From positions 45,949 through 109,948 of the forward strand of contig CAWVSL010000006.1 in assembly GCA_963933115.1 (NCBI GenBank): DNA of 64,000 bases, written 5' to 3'. The translations under genes and the position numbers were made by a program. Origin of the DNA: JALJPB01 sp963933115 (lineage in GTDB: Bacteria > Pseudomonadota > Gammaproteobacteria > Enterobacterales > Alteromonadaceae). The notes under the pieces are model-generated. The model was not told the origin of the DNA and did not search any database. It saw nothing but the letters and a program-made list of their open reading frames with translations. This document shows, one piece after another, positions 53,876-62,698 of this stretch (position 1 is its first letter; every line of letters starts with the position of its first letter).

Positions 53876-55025
53876 TTTACCTGATGATAAATTTAATAAA
53901 AAGTTTGAGCAACTTTATAAAGCTGCTGCTCAAGGAATGTCGTCAGCACCGGGGCGCGTTAATTTAATTGGCGAATTCACCGACTACAACAACGGTTTTG
54001 TTTTACCTTGTGCATTAGCGTTCACAACAAGAATACTCTTCAGAAAACGTGATGACAATCAAGTGATTGTTCACTCTTTGCTTTACCCCGGTGAGCAAGA
54101 TAAATTTAGTATAAATAATGAGATTACTCATGGAGACTCTCAATGGGGTAATTATATTCGTGCTGTTGCCTTTGTATTTAAACGTCAAGGCCATAAACTC
54201 TGTGGTGTTGACTTGCTGATTGATAGCAATGTACCCCAAGGGAGTGGTTTGTCATCTTCAGCGGCTTTAGAAGTTGCCGTTGGTGGTGTTTTTAATGACT
54301 TGTGTCAATTGAATTTATCCGGTGAAATGATCGCCTTATTAGGCCAACAAGCTGAAAATGATTTTATGGATTGCCAGTGTGGCATTATGGATCAACTCGT
54401 GTCTGCCAACGGTAAAAAAGGCTATGCCTTACTGATTGACTGCCAAAGTTTAGTAACTGAGGCAGTGGCTATTCCTAAAGATTTGTCCATTGTGATTGTT
54501 AATTCAAATTATCCTCGAAAATTGGTGGATAGTGAATACAATCAACGCCGAATTGACTGTGAACAAGCTGCAATAAAAATGTCTGTGACGAGTTTACGTG
54601 ACGCCACAATTGAGAAATTAACAGCCGCTCACTCGATAATGTCTGTTAATGAGTATAAGCGTGCTCGTCATGTTATTACTGAAAATTCACGGGTAATTAA
54701 AGCCACTAAAGCGTTAAAACATAATAATATGGAAACGTTACGAGCGCTTATGACGGCTTCTCATCAGTCTTTAAAAGATGATTTTGAAGTAACGGTGCCT
54801 GAAACCGATGGTTTAGTTGAAATATGTCAAAAAGCATTAGGTGACAGCGGTGCTGTTCGAATGACCGGTGGTGGTTTTGGTGGTGCTATTGTTTGTTTAT
54901 GCCGCCATTCAGATATTGATAAAATTAAAGGCGCGGTTGAGGAACATTATTTTTCGCGTTTCAATATTCATGCGTCTATTTATGTTGGTAAAGCCGGTAA
55001 TGGTTTACAAGTTAAGGTCTTATAA
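53865..55025 (+). CDS. galK: Galactokinase
   Basis: GalK phosphorylates alpha-galactose. The 386-residue GHMP kinase has the galactokinase signature GRVNLIGEFTDYNNGFVLPC, the ATP loop PQGSGLSSSAALEVA, DQLVSANG, and the third motif GAVRMTGGGFGGAIV. In the signature the usual G-E-H-T-D reads G-E-F-T-D, that is Phe for His; this residue contacts the sugar in known structures, so it is worth noting. It starts inside galT and precedes an oxidoreductase gene by 46 bases. Confidence 0.96.
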   Translation: MPVDLPDDKFNKKFEQLYKAAAQGMSSAPGRVNLIGEFTDYNNGFVLPCALAFTTRILFRKRDDNQVIVHSLLYPGEQDKFSINNEITHGDSQWGNYIRAVAFVFKRQGHKLCGVDLLIDSNVPQGSGLSSSAALEVAVGGVFNDLCQLNLSGEMIALLGQQAENDFMDCQCGIMDQLVSANGKKGYALLIDCQSLVTEAVAIPKDLSIVIVNSNYPRKLVDSEYNQRRIDCEQAAIKMSVTSLRDATIEKLTAAHSIMSVNEYKRARHVITENSRVIKATKALKHNNMETLRALMTASHQSLKDDFEVTVPETDGLVEICQKALGDSGAVRMTGGGFGGAIVCLCRHSDIDKIKGAVEEHYFSRFNIHASIYVGKAGNGLQVKVL

Positions 55026-55071
55026 AGTTTAATGATACATTCAATAAAAATTAAACAATCAGAGGTGTAAT

Positions 55072-56058
55072 ATTAAGCATATTCATTGGGGCGTTATTGG
55101 TTGTGGAAATATTGCGCAACTCTTTGTTAAAGGTCTACAAAGACTGGACCATTGCTCTCTACTTTCTGTTGCGTCACGCACAGCTAACCGAGCCAAAGAG
55201 TTCGCTAATCAATATAATGTCAAAAGGGTTTGTACTGACTATGAATCTTTAGCCTCAGACCCTGATATTGATGCTATTTATATTGCTACCACCCATAATT
55301 TTCATTTTGACAATATTAAACTTTGCCTAGAAAATGGCAAACACGTGCTCTGTGAAAAACCGCTGACGGTTAATGCTCAACAAGCAAAAATATTGGTGGT
55401 TTTAGCTCAAAAGCATCAATGCTTTATGATGGAATGTGTATGGACTCGATTTTTACCGGCAATAAAGCACTTAACAGTTTTATTGGAACAGGGCGTGATT
55501 GGCGAAGTACAAACGGTTAAGGCCAATTTCAGTATTTCTGGCGATTTTTCTCCTGAACATCGATTAAGAAACAAAGATCTTGCCGGTGGAGCCTTGCTTG
55601 ATTTAGGTATTTACCCGTTAACGTTAGCAGCCTTGGTTTTTGGTGAAGAGCCAACCAAGATACAGAGCTCTGCAGTAATAGGGTCAACAGATGTTGATGA
55701 AAGCTCCTTTTATTTGCTGGAATATGCGCCAAAGCAACGCGCAATGTTGTCCTCCTCTTTTATCGATGGCGCGCCAACCGAAGCAATTATTTCAGGCAGT
55801 AAAGGCTATATCCGATTACCTAATTTTCTTGCCGCTCAAACATTACACCTACATATGGATAACGAGTCGGTTCAAACGCTAGCGTTTCCATTTGAAGAAG
55901 ATGAAAGTTTTACCTTTGAAATAGCTGATGCCATGCAATGTATTCGTCAAGGTAAAAGCCAAAGTGACATTTTACCACTGGCTAAAACGGTAGCCATTAT
56001 GACAACCATGGATACCATTAGAGCCCAATGGGGACTTAAATACTCAAATGAGTTTTAA
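55072..56058 (+). CDS. Gfo/Idh/MocA family oxidoreductase with probable ATT start
   Basis: An NAD(P)-dependent sugar oxidoreductase-type protein of about 328 residues. The Rossmann start HWGVIGCGNIAQLFVKGL is complete only if translation begins upstream of the first ATG/GTG/TTG of the frame (GTG 55345), which would delete the whole cofactor site. The frame opens after a TAA, and the only suitable codon is ATT at 55072, with GAGGTG, an exact anti-Shine-Dalgarno match, at ideal spacing (55062-55067). EKPLTVNAQQA and the C-domain with GGALLDLGIYPLTLA confirm the family. It is probably in the galT-galK operon; its substrate is unknown. Confidence 0.85.
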   Translation: MKHIHWGVIGCGNIAQLFVKGLQRLDHCSLLSVASRTANRAKEFANQYNVKRVCTDYESLASDPDIDAIYIATTHNFHFDNIKLCLENGKHVLCEKPLTVNAQQAKILVVLAQKHQCFMMECVWTRFLPAIKHLTVLLEQGVIGEVQTVKANFSISGDFSPEHRLRNKDLAGGALLDLGIYPLTLAALVFGEEPTKIQSSAVIGSTDVDESSFYLLEYAPKQRAMLSSSFIDGAPTEAIISGSKGYIRLPNFLAAQTLHLHMDNESVQTLAFPFEEDESFTFEIADAMQCIRQGKSQSDILPLAKTVAIMTTMDTIRAQWGLKYSNEF

Positions 56059-56086
56059 ATATAAAAAAAATAACAATGGAAATATT

Positions 56087-57412
56087 ATGCGCATTAAAAA
56101 CAAAAAGAATTTACATGTGTTTATGTTGGTGTGTCTTATGGGTTGTGCGGAGAATACACCATTAAACACTCAGGTCACTTTAATACCAGAGCAGTTATAT
56201 TCACCTTTACCCTCAGATGTTGTTCCTGAACTGGCTACAAATGGTAAATTTAAGGTCGGTGTTAAAACACTAGAGATAGTCAATCCCGCCCAATTTGATG
56301 CGGCGACACAAACAACAAAGGATAGAAAATTAGCCGTTGAGGTTTGGTACCCCAGTAATGCGGATAACACTAATATGAAAACCAGCTATGAAAATGAAAC
56401 GCGTACAGGTATTGAGTTTTCGATGCAAGCAGATGCCTATCGGGATGCGGCTGTATTACTCTCAACAAATGACACTAAGTATCCCTTGGTTGTTATCTCT
56501 CATGGGTATACCGGTTATAACACTATTATGTTTTATTTAGCAGAGCACTTAGCTTCACATGGCTATATTGTTGCCGCCATTGATCACACCGACTCAACGA
56601 ATGCTGACGTTGATGTTAAGGTGAATCCAGCCTCAGGTTTTTTCAGTACCTTGTTAAATCGCTCACGTGACCAACAATTCACCCTTAACTACCTAACAAC
56701 TCAATCACACTTTGCTTCTGCCGCTGTCGACAACACTAAAGCCGGACTTATTGGCTATTCAATGGGCGGTTTTGGTGCCATTAATACTATCGGGGGTTGT
56801 TACAACTTTACGCAAACAACAACGTCAGCATTTACTGGCATTACAGAACCCGAACAACTGAAAAAAATAATTGCCCTGCTTAATAGTTGTGCTGGCGGTC
56901 AATATCAAAACGTCAAAGTAGACTCAAAATGGCAAGCTGTTGTCGCTATGGCTCCATGGGGGGGACAACACCAGCTCTTTAATGAAGAAGCATTAGCGGC
57001 AATCGATACCCCAATGTTATATATTGCCGGTGACTTAGATGATATTTCAGGCTATGAGGGTATTAAGTCACTCTACGAAAAAACAGGCACAAACAATAAA
57101 TACTTATTAACCTATCAAAATGCACGACATAACATTGCCAAGCACCCTGCACCACTTTTAGCTAAAACGAATGAATTGGATTTGGGTCACTATTATGAGG
57201 GGGCATGGGACAGTGCAGTACTGAACAACACCAATAAACATTTTACCCTTGCCATGATGGATTGTTACTTAAAACAACAAATAGAAAAATGTAGCTACCT
57301 TAATTTATCAGCTGATTCTAACCAAAAAGCGATTGATGGGAAAACCCCTAAACCCTGGAAAGGCTTTGATCATCGTTTTTCTGTGGGTATGGCTTGGCAA
57401 AAAGCCAAGTAA
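56087..57412 (+). CDS. Lipoprotein alpha/beta hydrolase (PAF-acetylhydrolase/dienelactone hydrolase-like)
   Basis: The 441-residue product starts best at ATG 56087 (GGA 8 bases upstream; an ATG at 56048 overlaps the previous gene) and has a lipobox (FMLVCLMGC). The rest is an alpha/beta hydrolase: VEVWYPSN, YPLVVISHGYTGYNTIMF (oxyanion region), the nucleophile Ser in GLIGYSMGGFGA, DTPMLYIAGDLDD and the His in NARHNI. It resembles PAF-acetylhydrolase/chlorophyllase-type esterases. It is membrane-anchored, probably facing the periplasm. The substrate is unknown; being last in the galactose operon may or may not be meaningful. Confidence 0.75.
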   Translation: MRIKNKKNLHVFMLVCLMGCAENTPLNTQVTLIPEQLYSPLPSDVVPELATNGKFKVGVKTLEIVNPAQFDAATQTTKDRKLAVEVWYPSNADNTNMKTSYENETRTGIEFSMQADAYRDAAVLLSTNDTKYPLVVISHGYTGYNTIMFYLAEHLASHGYIVAAIDHTDSTNADVDVKVNPASGFFSTLLNRSRDQQFTLNYLTTQSHFASAAVDNTKAGLIGYSMGGFGAINTIGGCYNFTQTTTSAFTGITEPEQLKKIIALLNSCAGGQYQNVKVDSKWQAVVAMAPWGGQHQLFNEEALAAIDTPMLYIAGDLDDISGYEGIKSLYEKTGTNNKYLLTYQNARHNIAKHPAPLLAKTNELDLGHYYEGAWDSAVLNNTNKHFTLAMMDCYLKQQIEKCSYLNLSADSNQKAIDGKTPKPWKGFDHRFSVGMAWQKAK

Positions 57413-57481
57413 TATTAAATTTATGTTAAAAATGGCTTAGTTGCTTACGCAGCGACTGAGTCAAGTAAAAGGGTATGTAAC

Positions 57482-57871
57482 TTACTTACCCTTTGAAGAA
57501 AATAGTAATTCATCCTCTTGACAGGTATTAAGATAAACCTCATTTAAAACACTCTTTCCATACCTACCACTACTAACAAATCCGCTAACAAAGCCTCTTT
57601 GATAATCACTTATAGAATCAAAATAGTCATAGACATCCTTATGCGACCCCTTAACTTCATTACTAAGTTTATCCAAAACTAGAGCACCATAATCAAAACC
57701 ATACTTAATATGCACATCTATACGGCTGTCATTGAGGCCCGCTTTTTCAGCGAGAAAAAGACATTTGAAATGCATGTTCATATTATCGATGTGATTACGT
57801 TTATACTTAATATTTTCGGCTGTAGCTGAAATACTAAACAGTACAACTAAGATTAATATTATTTTATACAT
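57482..57871 (-). CDS. Small exported protein of unknown function
   Basis: A 129-residue product with a clear signal peptide (KIILILVVLFSISATA, cleaved after Ala18) and a soluble mature part with two cysteines (in FKCLFLAEKAGLND and LNTCQEDE) that could pair. AAGGATG lies before the ATG. No family is recognised. The neighbours are also unknown small genes, so context gives no hint. Confidence 0.6.
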   Translation of the reverse strand: MYKIILILVVLFSISATAENIKYKRNHIDNMNMHFKCLFLAEKAGLNDSRIDVHIKYGFDYGALVLDKLSNEVKGSHKDVYDYFDSISDYQRGFVSGFVSSGRYGKSVLNEVYLNTCQEDELLFSSKGK

Positions 57872-57928
57872 ACATCATCCTTGACCTTATTACCTACCAA
57901 TATAAATAAGAGTAAAGCGCCACTGACA

Positions 57929-58117
57929 CTAGTTACCAACATCACCAATCCAATATAAACTGTTTTGATGTCCTGCGTTGTCGTTAACATGACCTATTGC
58001 AGATTTTAACAAGAAAGAGATGTTCTCTATCTCTGCAGCGTCATTGGTAACTGCCTCTAATCGCCATAGGAATTCTTTCATTATCTGGTATTCCATCTCA
58101 CTACTAACCTTGACCAT
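57929..58117 (-). CDS. Small hypothetical protein
   Basis: A 62-residue, soluble, acidic, mostly helical product (SSEMEYQIMKEFLWRLEAV, then IENISFLLKSAIGH). AAGGAT lies about 9 bases before the ATG. No family recognised. It is 57 bases upstream of the small exported protein on the same strand, so they may share a transcript. Confidence 0.4.
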   Translation of the reverse strand: MVKVSSEMEYQIMKEFLWRLEAVTNDAAEIENISFLLKSAIGHVNDNAGHQNSLYWIGDVGN

Positions 58118-58829
58118 TATTCGATATCCTTATCATCTAATAAACCAGTTATCAGTGTAGTTCATAAAACTGATTAAAATAGTAAGCGTAGTAATGCCTT
58201 AACTAGTTTTTACAGGGTAAAGTTTTATTGGTTTGTATGAAAATAGAAGATGGCGCTCTCAGCAGTAATCGATTAAAGCGCCTATCCTAAAAATAACAAC
58301 AACCTATTAATTTATCCTATTAACAATACTACTTTTGGTACTACTTAATCGTTATGTCACATCCATAATATCGTCACCAAAAGCAGTTTTTGGGCGACGT
58401 ATTTTTATTAAGGTAATAGTGACGATACCATCATCACTTAACTTGTTTTTTTTAGTTAGCGCGAAAGGTTAACAAAGTGCGCATAGCGAAAATTAACTCA
58501 CAAGTTCTTCCTCTATTTTTTCTAATAAATGATTAGAGTCATATTACTGAGAAGTATTAGTAATAATCAGAAGACACAAAAACTTACATTTAACTAATTG
58601 AAAATAATGGTAATGATAGAGTATCTTGTCTTCATAATAATGAGATCAGTCATTAATATCCAGGCGTACAATAGCTTTGTATAATTTAGTCTTTCTAAAT
58701 TGTTGAATATCAAGTGAAAATTAATCAACATTATGGAACGGATATTACTGTGAAGTTTTCATAGATAGGTGGTTATAAGGTAAAGCTTAGCCTCATGGTT
58801 AAAGGATAATAACTAAATCTAAGATTTAT
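58118..58829. other. Gene-poor accessory stretch
   Basis: About 700 AT-rich bases without a supported gene. It contains the first copy of the dispersed repeat (58225-58297) and an inverted repeat ATCGTCAC (about 58370) / GTGACGAT (about 58422). Stops are frequent in all frames. Confidence 0.4.
58225..58297 (+). repeat. Dispersed repeat, copy 1
   Basis: The core 58225-58259 (TTATTGGTTTGTATGAAAAT, then AGAAGATGGCGCTCT) equals 63921-63955 with one mismatch. The following part is diverged but keeps the same plan: GGCGCT, AATCGAT, then a complementary AGCGCC, giving a small stem-loop, and then CCTATCCTA. Confidence 0.65.
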
Positions 58830-59158
58830 ATGTTAGTGATAGTGCCTTTATTACCGTTATTTGTTTTATTTGTATGGATTAGTTCGATACATGAAGTCAT
58901 TGAGCATGGTGAAGCTTATGGATTTACCATTGGCATGAGCCAAGCAGAAGTGGTTGCCACTCTTCACATCAAATCAAAAATGCCCACAAGAAACATTAAC
59001 TCAGTAAATGCCTATAAGTCCTCAAAACTTATTTCATTAGCATCACTTAATAGTGACTTTTATGATGCAGTAAAATTGTAGTCATGCATGACTCAGTATT
59101 TTACTTCAATGGCGTTACACTCGAGTTTTGCGATGAGCGTTTTGGTCGCTTCTTCTAA
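58830..59158 (+). pseudogene. Frame-broken small membrane-anchored protein gene
   Basis: From ATG 58830 an 83-residue frame gives a hydrophobic start (LVIVPLLPLFVLFVWI), then GFTIGMSQAEVVATLH, a pattern seen in small envelope proteins (family not identified), and stops at 59079. In another frame the text resumes as SVFYFNGVTLEFCDERF and ends at 59156. This reads as one gene with a frameshift near 59070-59095, where a 14-bp perfect palindrome AGTCATGCATGACT (59080-59093) sits. No ribosome site lies close to the ATG. Confidence 0.4.
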
Positions 59159-59337
59159 TGCTTGAGTTATGTATTGAGATTACGATTGTTCGATGCAAGA
59201 GCTAAAAGGAAAATTATCAACGGCTGGTTTAATAATAGTATAACAAGTATTTTTTGATCAAATATCCATCGCAAAAATGATCTAAGTAAAAAGACTGCAA
59301 GCGCTTAAATAAAAAAACAACTGAATTCAGGTGAAAT

Positions 59338-61803
59338 ATGTTAAATAAAATAATTATGACGGTAATGCTATTGCTACTCTCAATTGCCTCAACAAACGCA
59401 GCCATTAAGCAAAGTAAAGGTGATTTTGAAGATAAGTTTCGCCAACTAGACGAAGTTCTCCCCACCCCAAATGTTTATCGAAATGCGGCGGGTGAGCCAG
59501 GCCATCAATACTGGCAGCAACAAGTGGATTATCAAATAAAAGCTCGATTAGACGAACATAAACGTCGCATTGAAGCCACTGAAACCATCACCTATAAAAA
59601 TAATTCACCGGATACACTTAAATATTTGTGGCTGCAACTGGATCAAAATATATTCAGAAACGATTCTATGGCTGCTATGTCCAGTAATTTTGGTGGGCTT
59701 GGTGATCGTGCGCCTGCAGCCCGTGCCGGTTCTATGAATAAACCAGCACGGCTTAGTCTAGATCACCTACGTCGTCAGCAATTTGTCGACGACAACAAGC
59801 TCGGCTATGAGATCAAAAATATTAGTAATAAATCGGGCAAGGCCCTTAAGCATGTTATTGTTGGTACCAACATGCGTATTGATCTTCCGATACCATTAAA
59901 ACCAGGTAAAACGACCACATTTACAATCGACTTTGCCTTTAATATTGTCGAAGAAGATGCCGTGTCCGCTCGTTCAGGTTATGAACACTTTCCCGATGAT
60001 GAACGAGAAGGGGGTAATGATATTTTCCTCTTAGCACAATGGTTTCCTCGTTTACATTCCTACACTGACTATGAAGCCTGGACCAACAAAGAATTTATTG
60101 GTCGTGGTGAGTTTACTCTGGAATTTGGTGATTATGAGGTAGAACTCACGGTGCCTGCCGATCATATTGTCAGCTCTACAGGGGCCTTACAAAATCCAAA
60201 ACAAGTCTTAAGTACAACGCAGCGTAAGCGTCTCAAAGAAGCACAGAACGCCAAACGTATTGTGTTTGTCGTGACTGAACAAGAAGCTCTGGAAAACGAA
60301 AAAGCAGGCACAGATAAGCAAAAGACTTGGAAATTTTCAGCTGAAAATGTGCGAGATTTTGCCTGGGCATCGTCGCGCAAATTTCTGTGGGATGCCCGAG
60401 GCCATCAACAAGGTGGCAACGATCAGCCATTGGTGATGGCGATGTCGTTTTATCCAAAAGAAGGTGGCGATTTATGGAAGAAGTACTCTACTGAAGCGAT
60501 TATCCAAACCTTAGAAGTGTATTCTCGTTTCTCATTTGACTATCCCTACCCGGTCGCCCAATCGGTAAATGGGCCGGTTGGAGGCATGGAATATCCGATG
60601 ATCACCTTTAATGGCCCGCGGACTGAGCTTCAGGATGATGGTAGTCGTACCTATTCCCAGGCAGAAAAGCGTTTCTTGATCGGCGTAGTGATCCACGAAG
60701 TGGGCCATATCTATTTCCCGATGATTGTCAATTCTGACGAACGACAGTGGACTTGGATGGATGAAGGCTTAAACAGCTTTTTAGATGGCATTGCTGGCCG
60801 CGAATGGGATCCAACTGTTCCCTGGGGTGTTGAACCCCGAGATATTGTCGGTTATATGAAAGGCAGTGTGCAGGTGCCTATCATGACTCAGTCTGATAGT
60901 GTGCTGAAATTGGGCCCCAATGGTTATACTAAACCTGCGGTAGCGCTAAATATCTTGCGGGAGACCATCTTAGGTCGTGAATTATTTGATTTTGCTTTTA
61001 AAGAATACGCTCTGCGCTGGAAATACAAACGCCCTACACCTTCAGATTTCTTCCGTACAATGGAAGAAGCCAGTGGTGTGGATCTTGATTGGTTCTGGCG
61101 TGGCTGGTTTTACACTACAGACCATGTAGATATCTCCCTGGATACTATTTACAAGCTTCGCCTGGATACAAAAGATCCAGATATTGACTTTAGCCGCCAA
61201 CGCCAGGAAGAGCTGAACAAACCGATGTCCTTAACCGACGAGCGTAATAAAGCTGAAGGCAACAAACTTTGGGTTGAGCGTTTTCCTGATATTACTGACT
61301 TTTATGACGAGAACGATCGCTTCACGGTGACCAATAAAGAGCGCAATAAATACCAGAAGTTTCTTAAAAAACTCAAACCCTGGGAACGTACAACTCTTGA
61401 ACGTGCCATTAAAGAGGACAAAAACTACTATGTTCTCGAATTTTCTAACAAGGGTGGTTTAGTCATGCCGATCATCCTTGACTTAAGTTTTGAGGATGGC
61501 AGTACCGAAACCCAATACATCCCGGCTGAGATTTGGCGCAGAAGCCCTAAGGCAGTGAAAAGACTGATTATCACCGATAAGAATAAGGTTCTGGCCAGTG
61601 TTAGTATTGACCCCCGCTGGGAAACTGCCGATGTAAATGTGCACAACAATCACTACCCCCGTAAAATTATTCCTTCGCGCATAGAGGCGTATAAAAAGAA
61701 AAAAAGTACCAAGAAAGTATCTCGTGACATCATGCAGGATATCAAAACAGAGTTAAAAACTGAGGATGATGATGAAACTGAAGCACCTGAGAAGGACGGT
61801 TAA
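59338..61803 (+). CDS. M1-family metallopeptidase (aminopeptidase-like), exported
   Basis: The 821-residue product has a signal peptide (IIMTVMLLLLSIASTNA, cleaved about residue 21), a long N-terminal beta domain, the M1 substrate motif as GGMEYP (415-420), and the zinc site HEVGH (453-457) with Glu476 in MDEGLNS, exactly HExxH-x18-E. The C-terminus is Lys/Asp/Glu-rich. It is periplasmic or surface-exposed and probably degrades peptides; the specificity is unknown. It is followed after 2 bases by a DUF6702-like gene. Its codons look richer in G and C than those of its neighbours. Confidence 0.88.
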   Translation: MLNKIIMTVMLLLLSIASTNAAIKQSKGDFEDKFRQLDEVLPTPNVYRNAAGEPGHQYWQQQVDYQIKARLDEHKRRIEATETITYKNNSPDTLKYLWLQLDQNIFRNDSMAAMSSNFGGLGDRAPAARAGSMNKPARLSLDHLRRQQFVDDNKLGYEIKNISNKSGKALKHVIVGTNMRIDLPIPLKPGKTTTFTIDFAFNIVEEDAVSARSGYEHFPDDEREGGNDIFLLAQWFPRLHSYTDYEAWTNKEFIGRGEFTLEFGDYEVELTVPADHIVSSTGALQNPKQVLSTTQRKRLKEAQNAKRIVFVVTEQEALENEKAGTDKQKTWKFSAENVRDFAWASSRKFLWDARGHQQGGNDQPLVMAMSFYPKEGGDLWKKYSTEAIIQTLEVYSRFSFDYPYPVAQSVNGPVGGMEYPMITFNGPRTELQDDGSRTYSQAEKRFLIGVVIHEVGHIYFPMIVNSDERQWTWMDEGLNSFLDGIAGREWDPTVPWGVEPRDIVGYMKGSVQVPIMTQSDSVLKLGPNGYTKPAVALNILRETILGRELFDFAFKEYALRWKYKRPTPSDFFRTMEEASGVDLDWFWRGWFYTTDHVDISLDTIYKLRLDTKDPDIDFSRQRQEELNKPMSLTDERNKAEGNKLWVERFPDITDFYDENDRFTVTNKERNKYQKFLKKLKPWERTTLERAIKEDKNYYVLEFSNKGGLVMPIILDLSFEDGSTETQYIPAEIWRRSPKAVKRLIITDKNKVLASVSIDPRWETADVNVHNNHYPRKIIPSRIEAYKKKKSTKKVSRDIMQDIKTELKTEDDDETEAPEKDG

Positions 61804-61805
61804 AA

Positions 61806-62324
61806 ATGTTTAAGTTTGCTTTACGTCTCTTAGTCCGTTCGTTAGCCATCATAGTAACGAGCGCTATGTTTTTTAGCTTTATGGTTCACGCCCATCAGCA
61901 AAAAATAGCTATTAGTACCGTATTTTTTAATGCAAAGACCTTAAACATTGAGGTAATGCATCGCTTCAACATCCATGATGCGGAACATGCGGTGCGTAAA
62001 ATTTTTGGCAAGGACGCCGATATAATCGACTCAGCTGCCACCCAACAACAATTCAGCACATACGTTAAGCAACGTTTCGCCATGCACAATCAAGTAGGCG
62101 AAATTTTACCACTGACCTTAGTTGGCCACGAACTTGATGGAAAGCATTTTTGGGTGTATCAGGAAACCGCACAAACGATAGAACTACAAAACCTGACCGT
62201 ACGCCACAATGCCCTTCGTGATTTATGGCCCTCTCAAGTCAACACCATTAACATTGAAGGTAAAGGTAAACTACAAACCCTGACCTTTAGTGATTCGGTT
62301 GAGCTCTTAACGGTGGAGTTTTAA
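61806..62324 (+). CDS. DUF6702-like exported protein, partner of the M1 peptidase
   Basis: A 172-residue product with a signal or anchor (LLVRSLAIIVTSAMFFSFMVHA) and the pattern HQQKIAISTVFFNAKTLNIEV..HRF..HDAEHAV, which fits the DUF6702 family of small secreted beta proteins. No catalytic residues can be assigned. It starts 2 bases after the M1 peptidase stop, so the pair is cotranslated and probably works together. A strong hairpin ends the operon. Confidence 0.6.
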   Translation: MFKFALRLLVRSLAIIVTSAMFFSFMVHAHQQKIAISTVFFNAKTLNIEVMHRFNIHDAEHAVRKIFGKDADIIDSAATQQQFSTYVKQRFAMHNQVGEILPLTLVGHELDGKHFWVYQETAQTIELQNLTVRHNALRDLWPSQVNTINIEGKGKLQTLTFSDSVELLTVEF

Positions 62325-62393
62325 TCGTATTGCAAAACATTATTGGAATTAGTGTCGTTACTCGGTCTGTTTATTTATAAAGGATATCTCTTT

Positions 62394-62443
62394 AGGGAAA
62401 CACAACTACTATAGGTTGTGTTTCCCTATAATTAATATTTTTA
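62394..62443 (+). terminator. Terminator of the M1 peptidase/DUF6702 operon
   Basis: A perfect 13-bp stem, AGGGAAACACAAC (62394-62406) with GTTGTGTTTCCCT (62415-62427), is followed by ATAATTAATATTTTTATA. It lies 70 bases after the stop at 62324. Confidence 0.8.
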
Positions 62444-62698
62444 TACGTTAGTGGCTGAGTCTTAATTGAATACTCTAACAAACAGTAAACAATAGGAATC
62501 GGCTAAACACATAAAAGTAATTAACTAGGAATTAAAACAGTTTGTTTTTTCGTTCCCCAAAAGTTTTAGGGTGTTATCGATACAAAACCTAATCCAAAAT
62601 GTTGTGTGTCTTTGAAAGCTAATGTCTCGAAGGTGGCAGTTACTGCCCTTACAATTTTATTTTCAAAGCTGAAATCAAGAGCGCTTTGTGCCATAAAT
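62444..62698. other. Intergenic remainder without recognised content
   Basis: About 255 bases between the terminator and the convergent VF530 gene. I see no ORF or clear regulatory signal; a short CCAAAAGTTTTAGG stretch (about 62557-62570) is partly palindromic. Confidence 0.3.
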
